Shown: in pieces, positions 1 to 10,500 of the stretch
Numbering within the stretch: the stretch's first letter is position 1
How the letters are laid out: every line of letters begins with the position of its first letter
DNA from: Siphlonurus alternatus
Lineage: Eukaryota > Arthropoda > Insecta > Ephemeroptera > Siphlonuridae
DNA length: 64,000 nucleotides
Direction of reading: 5' to 3'
Assembly (NCBI GenBank): GCA_949825025.1
Contig: OX463786.1
Span: 14,283,309 to 14,347,308 of the forward strand
Made by a program: the position numbers and the translations under genes
The notes under the pieces: model-generated
Databases searched by the model: none
What the model was told of the DNA's origin: nothing
What the model saw: only the letters and a program-made list of their open reading frames with translations

Positions 1-1009
1 CACCCCATGTGTTGGATCAATTCTAACTTTTCTCTCTTGTCACTGATTAAAATACTTGATTTCTCATTTTGTTTTTGTTTTATATTAAATATTTAATATG
101 TAATTGTTCTGAATTAAAAACAAATAAAAAAGGGAATTTAAAATTTTATAATGCTTCTTTGTCCAGTTATTTATTTCCACTTATGATAGAGATATGAGAG
201 CTTGTTGATAAAACTAATGAATAAATGTAAACTATTTTGTTGTTTTAGTATTGCTGTATTTTTGTTATCAATAAAGCCTCTTTGCTAATAGCAAAACTTC
301 TTTAATAAGGCAATCTTTGGACAAATTTCTAGCCATAGGACTTCTTTCTAGATAAATTCAATATCATAAAATTTTTCGGCTCGAAGTCAAACCACTACTA
401 CCGTGAAATTCTTTAGATGCTCTTTAACTAAACTGACCCGAGGAAAATAATAAAAAATTTATAGCAGCAAACGTAAAAGGTTAGTCCCAATACGTAATTT
501 TAAATTTGCAAACATAACTTATTAAGAGGGTTAACAATAAGCGATCGAAAAATTGCTCCGTATAGGATCTTACGTGCGCCCAATCTTTTTTTATAAGTAA
601 ATGGGACGACAAAGGGTTGGTGACGTCAAGATGGATCCTTACCATTCTTGCATTGAAAAAGTAAGAAAGAGTACAATTATTAAAATTTACAGTTAAATAT
701 GCAGTCCCTCTAAGCTAGCTGTGATACAGAGTTCTATTCTCCCGTAAGAGATTCTCTTATTCCTTTTATATTGCATTTTCACCTAACATCAGATAGCCTT
801 GTTGTGATAAAACAGCTAGACCCAGAGACTGCAGCAGAGACACATAATTATACTGTGTAAGCTACACCATTCCGTGACAGATGTAGAATGTCAGTAACTT
901 TTGATGGAAGTTAAATTTAGTGCCAAAACACAAGTGTAACATGTCACGCGATGTAAACCGTATATAAACAATCAAACCATCAAACGAAACGATCGGTTTT
1001 CGTCAAGGA
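1..1009. other. AT-rich intergenic DNA, nothing recognised
   Basis: No gene, RNA or clear repeat structure was seen upstream of the LRR relic. Confidence 0.5.
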
Positions 1010-1620
1010 TTTTGTATGTACGGTCAAGCCGTGACTGACGAAGGCCTTCGTTATCTGTACGACATCGGCCTCCCTATTGGACCGGACGGTGAAGAGTATG
1101 GACGTATGGACAGTGTAAAAAGTTGACACACCTGAATTTGGAAAGTCTGGAGGTGACTACTGACGGACAGGTGGCTCTTCTCTCGAACCTGCAGCATGAT
1201 CTTGTTTACTTGGAGTACTTTTCAACAGTGGCAGAGTCTAATATGAAGCAGTAGCAAAGTTTGCTCAAAACAATGAGGCAGTTAAAGCTGCAAAATTTAA
1301 ACTTTGAAATTAGAGGAAAAAATGGAGACAAGTTGTCAATTTAAGTGTATAATCTCCAAAGTACCAGACATTAGACACGTAGAGGAATAAGAAGTGATGG
1401 CCTCAAAAGTGTAAAAGAGTTCTTAAAGTTAGAACATATGTTACTGGTCTTACAATGTGGGATGAAAAAAGTCTAAGTCCATCACAAGTAACATCAGCAC
1501 TGATCACAAACTTCAGTCAGCAGTTGACTAAACTTTCATTGCATGATAAATTATGAACAGAAAATTGACATCCATGGATTTCACTGTCGTCAATTGACAA
1601 AATTAGTTTGGAGTGTAGAC
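1010..1620 (+). pseudogene. Decayed leucine-rich-repeat protein gene fragment
   Basis: The plus-strand translation gives recognisable LRR-type text broken by frame shifts and stops. One frame reads AVTDEGLRYLYDIG. After a shift near 1115 another reads LTHLNLESLEVT, LVYLEYFS and MRQLKLQNLNF. Further on come GLKSVKEFLKLEH and QQLTKLSLHDKL. Leu/Asn spacing and the VTDEGLRYL phrase resemble F-box or ZYG11-like LRR proteins, but I cannot name the family. At least four in-frame stops show it is dead. No intron signals were seen. Confidence 0.55.
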
Positions 1621-1791
1621 TATAATACTACAAAGTCCAAATTACCTAGCTTAATTATATCAAGTTTTTCCTATACCTGCAATATATACTAATTATTTTT
1701 TACGGGACCTTTACTCCGTTACTCAATTTCGAGTTTTTACCTTATAACAAGTTATATAATAACAAGTTTTTACTGTAATAACATCCTCAAT

Positions 1792-1905
1792 CACTACGTT
1801 TACATCATGACGGTGTTTAATGCGTATTCGTTGACGACGCCTCATAAGAATAACATTATCCGTCGTCAACGGATACGCATTAAACACCGTCATGTAAACG
1901 TAGTG
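1792..1905. mobile_element. Palindromic MITE beginning CACTACG, flanked by AAT
   Basis: Arms of about 50 bp, starting CACTACGTTTACAT, fold on themselves around a short loop. The trinucleotide AAT abuts both ends (1789-1791 and 1906-1908). A CACTA start and a 3-bp duplication are features of CACTA/EnSpm elements, so a non-autonomous member is inferred. A second copy lies at 52339-52449. Confidence 0.6.
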
Positions 1906-3785
1906 AATGTATATAAAAAGCAGCTTTTGCTACAGATAATGGTTAACTTCTTGAAGATGTCATATAGAAATTTCAACTTCTGAAAAAAAAAAAAGTATAA
2001 TTTTCTTGTATTTCCTTGCAAGAGTGGTTGTATAGTTAAAAAATGTAAAACTAGTCCACTAGATTGTAGCCAGGCATGATGAAACTAATACATCTTGTAG
2101 CCAGGTTATTTTTAATACATTGTGCCATGCAATATGCGCTTGTAAAATTAAAATTGTGTGTTTCTAAGATATGTACAAAAAAAAATACAACATTTAACTT
2201 AGTATGTACAGAATGCATTTTCTTTTCTATTTTTGTTTGCATTTTGTCTAAGCTGCACATTTTAATTTTGAAGAGTAATAAAATTTGAACTTAAAAAATG
2301 TGTTGTTTTTGGTATGTATAGGGTTGCTTCCTTGGGAAAATTTCCCTTTGCAGCACTGTAAAAATACTCATGCATTGTAGGAATTAACACATTAAATATA
2401 ATAGTATTCTACTAGTGTATTATATTTATAGCTTCATTTAATTAATATTGACATATAATCTTAATTTGATTAAATTCTAATTTATTAACTTTGTAGAATG
2501 ATAAAATTATAAAATTTTCATAATGGTGGAATACCTTCTTAAAATTGGAATTGTATTTTTTTTTTTTTTTTTTTAATTTTGAAAGAAACATTAAATAAAA
2601 ATATAATGTTATTTTGCTAGACAGCTAGAAAATATAAAGAGGGTGGAGTAACTTTAATTTTAATGTAAATAAGTTATAGTGTGAAATTAAGAAATAAAAA
2701 TTATATATTCTAAAGAGCAAAATAATTTGTTTTCTATTCTAATAGTTAAAATTTTTAAATATTATTTGAAATACAGAACTACATTCTAACCTATATACTG
2801 TAGATGTCTTATTATTATATCCAAGATTATATGATATATCTTAATTCTATTGACATAATTATTAGGTTTGCAATACATGATTCTTAAATTACATAATAAA
2901 TAAAACTCAAATTAATTTAACAACATCTGAACTGAAATTTTATTGCATAATTAACTGCAATTCACATTTTATTATGCTTATGAATCACAGCATGAGGCAA
3001 TTGCATTGTTACCACATTTGGAAAACAGAAGCATCAAATAAACAATCATAAGCACCATCCGATACTAAACTAAAATATAAAGAACTATTGAGAACAAAAT
3101 GTTTTCTTAACATCTATCACATTAAATAACTTAAAAAGCAATTTTACAGCAAAATAAACTAGTAAGTATTTTACAACATAATTTATAAAAACTAGACTAG
3201 GATAATTATTAATATCCAATGTTAAACTAAAAAGGAAACAACATTTTAAAATCACTTCTTTAGCGTATAAAAATCACAAAGAAAAAAGAAATAAATCTAC
3301 CAGAAGTACAAATACTGGAATTTGTGCAATACATATAGGTTTATAAATATGACTTTCCAGGTGAAATTTACCTGCTGTTCCATATGTATCAAAATTCAGG
3401 AGGATAATTAGGATGAAGGCAACCAACCTGCATACAATTTTTTTATTATGTACTTAGGACTTCAAGCCATAAAATCTAGCTGAATTTTAACGCAATTATA
3501 GAAGCAACAGAACAGAAGACATTTTTATAGGTCCTGGGTATTTAAATGCAGACTAGAATGCTTTCTAAGATTTTCAATTAAATTAAATTTCATGAAATTT
3601 ATAACACTTTTCAGAAACTATTTTTTTTATACATAATAAGCAACATGCTCTTTTTTATGTCTCTCAAAACACAGTCTTTATTATCTTTATTTTTTGGAGC
3701 TGCAAGCCGGAAAATCAAGAAGACTGAACTTTATGTTCACCGCTGGCTATAATATTCAATTTGATTCAGGAATACTTAAGCTCTT
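1906..3785. other. AT-rich intergenic stretch, nothing recognised
   Basis: Runs of A and T, including a T tract near 2557-2574. A fragment near 2325-2360 resembles one arm of the palindromes at 21315 and 27899. No coding signal. Confidence 0.5.
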
Positions 3786-4174
3786 TTAAGGGTAAGATAA
3801 CACGAAACATCGATTGTTAGTAGTCCCATATGATTAACATGTAAACCTTAGCAACCTCATAATAATTCAAAAAAAATTTTGAGAGACAGTCCTTATATAC
3901 CACCAAAAAAAATGTGGAAAAAATTTCAAAACAATCGGACGATCCAATTTTTTTAATTTTTAGTATATACTGCTTTCCCATGGAGACCTAAACTAAGTAA
4001 TTAATTTAAAAAAATTGGATCGTCCGATTGTTTTGAAATTTTTTCTATATTTTTTTGGTGCTAAGGACTAGCTGTCTCTAAAAAAAAATTCAGAATTATT
4101 ATGAAGTTGCTAAGGTTTACATGTTAATCAAATGGGACTACAACAATCGATGTTTCGTGTTATCTTACCCTTAA
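3786..4174. mobile_element. Foldback element of about 380 bp bounded by TTAA (copy 1)
   Basis: Two long arms, GGGTAAGATAACACGAAAC to its complement, meet around 3990. TTAA lies at each end (3786-3789 and 4171-4174). TTAA duplication is typical of piggyBac-like elements. Related copies lie at 21429-21838, 37991-38376 and 47330-47710. No ORF. Confidence 0.65.
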
Positions 4175-4790
4175 GTGTTCTTCCATGCAATGAGGTTCAT
4201 TGTTTCAAACTATCTACTAATGACTGAGGGCATAACAAGCATGTCAATAAATGAATTAAATGTCCCAGGTTGTACTTAAATTAAAAATAATTAAGGTAAA
4301 TTGCAGCTCCAAAACAATTTTTTTACAGGTTTGTAGTGGGAAATTGAACTAATTAAAATTTTTATAATTTAATTCATAGACCGTGTGACAACATTAATAG
4401 TACGATGCGAGCAACCAAACTATCTCCAGAGGTTAATGCAGTAAAAAATTACAAATACAAAACACATCAGTAATACAAAAGATTATTAAATTCAACACCT
4501 ATAATTCCTCTTTAATTATTGTAATAATATTTTTTTTTCGCGTTTATTAAAAATTGTATTTTAGTGATTATATATTATTAAGAAAATGCTTGCCTAATAC
4601 AAAAGTACACATATTTTTTTAAAAATTTTAAAATTTTGAATGAAAAACATTGATCTATACAAGTAGCCTCTAGCCAAATTGACTGCTGTTTTTTTTCTTT
4701 GTAACATTAAGTTTTATAATTCTACTCATTAATGGCTATTGTTAGCATATAGAATTTGTCACTCTATAAATGAAAAGAACATTATTAAAT
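4175..4790. other. AT-rich spacer, nothing recognised
   Basis: No coding or repeat structure seen between the TTAA foldback and the first CRE palindrome. Confidence 0.4.
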
Positions 4791-5123
4791 AATGGAGTAT
4801 CGACCTCAGTTTTTTTTTTTTTTATTGCAGAAATAAATAGAGCGTGCAAAGTTATGCTACCCTGATTTTTTTTTTTTCAGATTTTTTAGAGCCCGGGAAG
4901 TATTTCTAAAAAATTATTGAAAGACCTTTTTGTGACGTCACGAGGCAGCAAGTCCTATCTTTTTGTTAAGGAGCGGCGTCTCGTAACGTCACAAAAAGAA
5001 CTTTCAATAATTTTTTAAAAATAGTTCCCGGGCTCTAAAAAATCTGAAAAAAATCATGGTAGCATAACTTTGCACACTCTATCCATTTCTGCAATAAAAA
5101 AAAATTGAGGTCGATACTCTATT
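4791..5123. mobile_element. CRE-bearing palindromic MITE, copy a
   Basis: Ends AATGGAGTAT..ATACTCTATT. Each arm carries TTTATTGCAG followed by a Met-like codon, then GCGTGCAAAGTTATGCTACC. The core holds GTGACGTCAC on the left; the right CRE is mutated (GTAACGTCAC). No ORF. Flanking target duplication is not resolved. Confidence 0.75.
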
Positions 5124-6825
5124 GTTTAAAGTTCAGCCACACTCCTTGGAGGCGTCCAGATCCTACAAGGTGTATCATGTACACTGGTCGTCACATTTAT
5201 TTAGGTTACAATATGGTCGGAAGTATTTGGCTCGTGTTAGGTCAGTTAGATCCAAACTGACAACCAATGACCAAAGATATTACACACACGATGAATACCT
5301 AATTAAATTTAACGTGCAGTGTGTCTATAGGATTTATATTTTTAATAAGGAGTGTGTCGCCTAAACTTTCAATAATTTCTTAAAAACAACAAAATAACCT
5401 TGCTAAAAAAAAAAAAGAAAAAAAAATACTAAAAAAAAATTCAAGGTAGCATAATTTTTGTAGCCTTATGTATGCTTTTTTTTTTTTTGTAATGCATATT
5501 CTAGAAGTTTTTCCAATTATTAATTTGAAATACAATTATACAGTAACAAAATATGACAATGTTTTGCATTAAGGCATGTATTACTGAAGCAAGTATAGCA
5601 ACAGTTTTGTGTGTTTACTTGACTAGCAACATAGACTGCTTATAAGCTACATGTACGATATTTTCAGTTATTATCAGATTCTACGGAGTCAGTGTGTGTT
5701 AAATAGGCCATAACCCTGGAAAATTAAAATGGCTTGAAACAAACTTTACAATTGCATATAAACAAAACAATTGAAGTTTTTTCTGAAACATGTAACACCT
5801 TATTAGGTGATAGTTTTTTTTTAATTAAAAAATTAACAAATAAATAAATTACATAAATAATTAATAGTACTGCCATGTTGTCATATTGACAGAATTTGTT
5901 AAGCTTTATGACAATAATTAATCCTGTCATGTTATATCAAAATTGTCAAAATGGGAAAATATTTTCATAAATAAATACAGTGCATGAAATTCAATCTATA
6001 AACTTTAAACAGTTTGGATTTGTGACTTTTTCATGAGAATAATGGTAATTTACAAAAAATGTGATGATTTTAGTAACTTTTTTGTTGTTGTTATAAAATA
6101 CGCATATATACCTCAAGACAGCCAAAACATTAAGCCTACTTGATTTGCTGGAGCTGAAGATTTATGATTTTAGAAACAGTAAAAAGAATATAATTAAATT
6201 AATAACACATTGACAATACACAAGAGCAGGGGTAAATTTTGAGCTGTCCAAAGGTACTTTACTGAAAATGGTACTATTTTTGGGACAACAAATTTGATTG
6301 TAATATGATATTTTCTACTCCAGAAATGCCAAAATATAATGAGCTTTGCAAGTGCATGTACCTTACACATAATCTTAACTGCTTCTTCATCACAAATATT
6401 TTTAACATTTCAAAGCCATATAGAACACTTTTATTTATTAATTTAATTACATTCTATATATAGATTATAGGAGGGCCCAGAAATCAAAGGTTAAATCCAT
6501 TGCATTTATTTTTTTTTATCTTGTTTCACTGATCTGTATTGAAAATGACTTTTAAACTTATTTGACTACCGGGCCTTCATATATGGGATGTCAAATTGTC
6601 AAAAATCTTAAAATTTAGTTAGCACTACAGTATTCATGAATTTTGTACTATATTTTGTAACTATATTTGCTCACAAGTGATATATTATTATATTATTACA
6701 GTGTAAGCTTATACCAGTGCAAAAATGTATATTTTTTATTGTAATATTCAAATTGCAAATAGATTGCTAATTTATAGACAAACTCTGTGTTATGTGCATT
6801 TTAAGTTTAATTTTTCGTCGCCTCA
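5124..6825. other. AT-rich stretch with one dispersed repeat fragment
   Basis: The segment about 5195-5325 matches 56895-57000 over roughly 100 bp (shared CAACCAATGACC, AACCTAATTAAAT and GACGTGCAGTG-like words), so it is a copy of an unnamed dispersed repeat. The remainder shows nothing. Confidence 0.45.
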
Positions 6826-6948
6826 GAATGCAAATCACGTAACTACAAAAAAAATTGATGCAACTTTAAACCTTATCTCACTAGAACATAAGGGTCAAAG
6901 TTCCATAAAAAAATTTTGTAGTTACGTGATTTGCATTCTGAGGCGACG
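6826..6948. repeat. Palindromic element with an ATGCAAAT octamer in each arm
   Basis: The arm CGTCGCCTCAGAATGCAAAT, continuing CACGTAACTACAAAA, is repeated as its exact reverse complement at the right end around a 50-bp loop. Each arm contains a perfect octamer (POU-factor) word, which may be incidental. Confidence 0.7.
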
Positions 6949-7065
6949 TTTTATATAATCAGATTTTGATTAAATTTGAAAAAAAAAAAAAAAAAGTTAA
7001 CCGGCTGCATGTAAAAATTAATAAGAAATAAAATTAAACTTCTCAGATATTCTATTTGTCAATTA

Positions 7066-7389
7066 GGACCAAGCATCCTCAGCAGTAGAAAGATAACATT
7101 TCAAGATAGGAGGCACCAATAAGAAAAGTTGTGCGTCCTGGTTTAGAGATATCCTGGACCCACAAACTTAGGTTGCAAACGTACTTAGAATTAGCATCTA
7201 CGACCAATACTCCAAAAGAAGACAAAGGCAAAAGGGTATTTTGCAAAATGTCCTATTTAATAAATAATTATGACACAAAAGCCCAGTCTGCAAGCACCCT
7301 CAGGATACAATTATTAGCAACATTTATTCAAAATGGGACATTTGCTGCTCGGGGGGTGCCAATAAATACCATTTATCTATCCAAGCAGA
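7066..7389 (-). repeat. Diverged tandem copies of the polyamine oxidase C-terminal tail module
   Basis: Downstream of the stop codon the DNA repeats the last coding segment in at least three decayed units of about 110-130 bp. Read on the minus strand, 7342-7363 gives LAPPEQQ, as in the coding LAPPEQR. The block 7134-7215 gives DANSKYVCNLSLWVQDIS, as in the coding DAEDACDLSSWVRGIS. The block 7066-7118 gives VPP...STAEDAW. Stops and frame shifts interrupt the units, so they are probably 3' UTR or flank. A minus-strand AATAAA lies at 7323-7328. Confidence 0.65.
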
Positions 7390-7393
7390 TGTC

Positions 7394-7594
7394 CTAGTCG
7401 AGGGATATCCCCCTGACCCATGAGCTGAGGTCACAAGCGTCCTCAGCATCTAGTAGAAGTTCTCCAGGAGAGGACGTTCTTTGTTCTGGGGGCGCAAGGA
7501 CGGCCTGAGCTGCTGTGCGTCCTGACAGGAAGGCAGCATGCACCGTGGAATAGAAGCTACTGTGGGTGTGCTCGCCAGCGAATAAAACTGCCGG
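7394..7594 (-). CDS. Polyamine oxidase exon 6 (terminal)
   Basis: The acceptor is TTTCACAG; 66 codons then TAG. The first half is the C-terminal FAD-binding motif (AGEHT, then SGRTAA). The last 34 residues are a family-atypical tail starting LAPPEQ. Diverged copies of this tail segment follow in the 3' flank (see the repeat at 7066-7389). Confidence 0.93.
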   Translation of the reverse strand, partial: PAVLFAGEHTHSSFYSTVHAAFLSGRTAAQAVLAPPEQRTSSPGELLLDAEDACDLSSWVRGISLD

Positions 7595-10500
7595 CTGTGA
7601 AACAGAGATAAAATAAAAATTTAGAGGCAAAGTTTACGAAGGTTTGTACTTTAATAAGAAAAAATACGCTCAAGTAGCAAGAAGTGAAGGTTGGCAATTT
7701 GTAATGTTTGCCGTTTTCGCCCAGGTAAATAAATGGTAATCTTTACTGTCACTTTTATTCAGTTCTTTAGGCAAATACAGCAGGCTGCCTAGTTTATATG
7801 CCTAGTGTAAACTTCACTGCCTGCTATACTGCTTTGTGGAGTTCTTGGAGAATTATTGTTATTAAAAATGCCCCTAAGCAATGCATTTTTACAAAATACC
7901 TTGTTTCAAAATATATACAGTAATATTTTAATCATGCTAATGTTATGAAATAATGATGGATGTTGACCAAATTAATTGCTGCTACAAATCAGTTCATTTT
8001 AAATTTACTTTGAATGAGACCAATAATTTAAAATATTGTAAAGTATAATTCCAAAATAATTATTAAATACTGGAATAATAACATAGAAAATTTTTATCAA
8101 AACAAAATAAAATCGCTAACAAAATATTAAAATGATAAATAAAGCGTTATGTAGAGTAATTTCCAGAACATGATTCTGATCGTCACTTACAATTAAGCGT
8201 AAGAAAACTACATAGGCCATGGGTGGGTATAAGCTTACAAGGTGTTCCCCAGAGTAGAGAGGTCTAGCGAGGGCCTCGATGTCTGCCTGACTAGCCCCGA
8301 CTGCAATGGCTGTGTATGAGCCTCGTGTGAATGGCTGGGAGAACCAACTCGTGCTGAAACATAGAGACAAAGTTGTAGTCCTTGTGGCAGTTAGTTTCAT
8401 AGCTCATACAGGGAAGTCGGATCAAAATTGTGGATACCTAGATTTTAAGAAGTGATACTTTACTTTTAAAATGATATGGCTCTGACTCCTTCACAGTATC
8501 AACAAGTCTTAATGGGAGTTGGAAGAGGAAATGGAGGAGAGTTTACTTAAAAAAAAAAAAAAAAAAAAAAAGCTTCTAGCTCAGTAGTTTAAAATTCATT
8601 ATGTGCAGTAAAAATATACTTAATAACAAGAAGGACTCCATTTAACAGTAAAATGGGGCTTCTTTGAACATCAGAGTTACAGTATAAATAATGCTTAAAT
8701 ACTGTAACACAGAATTTGGTAAGGGATGAAAAAAATACTTGCTATAAAACTATAACAGTACCATCAAAAAGTGGTTGGTTGGTTGGTTACCAATGGCGGA
8801 ACTTGTTTTTCAACATTGTTCACAGTGCTCTCTGGGGCTCCTAATACCCAGTCTGCACGCCAGACAGTTAAGTACCGTTTCTTAGCGGGGCACGTATGTT
8901 GTTTGCACAACATTCCGCGGTCTTAATCACCCCAGCGAAGTATAGACAGCCGTAAGCAGCTGCCTTCCTCCTACCAACTCTTTCATCTAGTAGCCAGTCA
9001 CACCCATTTCAAGTCGCGAAAAGTCTGCCGTATTCGGGATTTGAACCGGGGACCTCTCGGACGAGAGCCAAGTGTACTAACCACTACACCAAAGAGCAGC
9101 ATCCAAAAAGTAAATAATGACATTTTAGAAAAGTCAACTCCCTTGCCCAGCAAAATAATAGTTGAAAGATGCACTCACCAGATGCAGCGCTTGGGCTTGG
9201 GCACGAAGGGGTCTCCGAGGAACTGCCTGAGGATCTCCGTGCACTTCTCCCCCACCACCTCGTGCTCCAGACTCTCCATGTGCTCCGCCTCACGACCAGA
9301 CACCCAGCCGAGCAACAGCGTGTCCGTCACCTGGAGAAAAATTAGCTGTCAGTCCAACCAATCAGCTGTTTTTCAACTTCTTCGGAAAAATTTTCATTCA
9401 AGTGGGAACATTAATTAAAAAAAGAAATGTAATAATAGGTCTGTTCGTAAATACACAATCAGAAAGAATCGATTATTTGTGATGAACCTTATGTTCCATG
9501 TACAGAAGGTTCATCACAAATAACTTATTCTTTCTGATTGTGTATTTACGAACAGACCTAATTCCAACAAGAATCAATCTTCTGCTATTAAAATCATGGG
9601 AGAAATTTTAATTTCAGTGCATTTAGATATTTGAAATTATTGCTACAGTAACTTTATTTGTATGTATTAAACAATCTGGGCAGATATTATAAAGCTATTA
9701 TTTTACTCAAGTATTCATAGAAGAATATATACTACACTGCACTTTTATTCATTTTTAGTACTATATTTAACCATTTTATTACAATACTATACTTCATAGA
9801 TTAAATAGAATAAAAAATTATAAAAAGTAACAAATACAATGGCCTAGCACTTCTAGATGTAAAATCTAGAGTGTAATGCAGTACGTAATAATTTCAGACC
9901 TTAACCCCATAGAGTAATGTTGTACCGGGTACATAATAAACTTAACAGAATTTTAAAATAAAACTCCATATACAGTAGTGTATGTAGTACATAGTACAGT
10001 AATACAGCTTTAAAGAATAAAAAAGTATGAAGATATAAAGAATCCATATTAAGTTATACAGTATAAAAGTATTGGTTGGAGAGATGTATGGACTCTGGCA
10101 TTTCCTGAACACTCTCCGTTCCTGTCTATCATTGATGCTGGAATAGACGGGTTAGACATACAGGACAGTTCATAAACAAAGAAAATGTTTAGCATACCTT
10201 TGAGAAGGAGTAGATCTTCCTGAACCAATTTTCCTCCACACTCCCCTCAACTTGGTCATCCCATAGTAAAAGCACTTCCGTAATATCTGCATTTAAGAAT
10301 GGTCTCTCATATTCTAAAAATATTTTGTCCACAGTACCAAATAAAAGTTTCTCAATAGCCTCAATTTTATGTGGCGGTAATGAAGGATTAAATAATGTTT
10401 TACATTTTGCTTTTAAAACACCTAACGGAATAGTACATATAACATGATTACAATAAAATTTGGCACCATTTTCACAAATCACTTCTATTAACGGTGAACT

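Noticed and set aside
9025..9099. Possible functional tRNA gene on the minus strand
   Set aside because: A and B boxes are present, but it is followed by a long body and a CCAA-type tail and flanked by target duplications, so it is the head of a SINE.
9041..9418. 125-codon plus-strand ORF
   Set aside because: It is the antisense shadow of polyamine oxidase exon 4 plus the SINE head.
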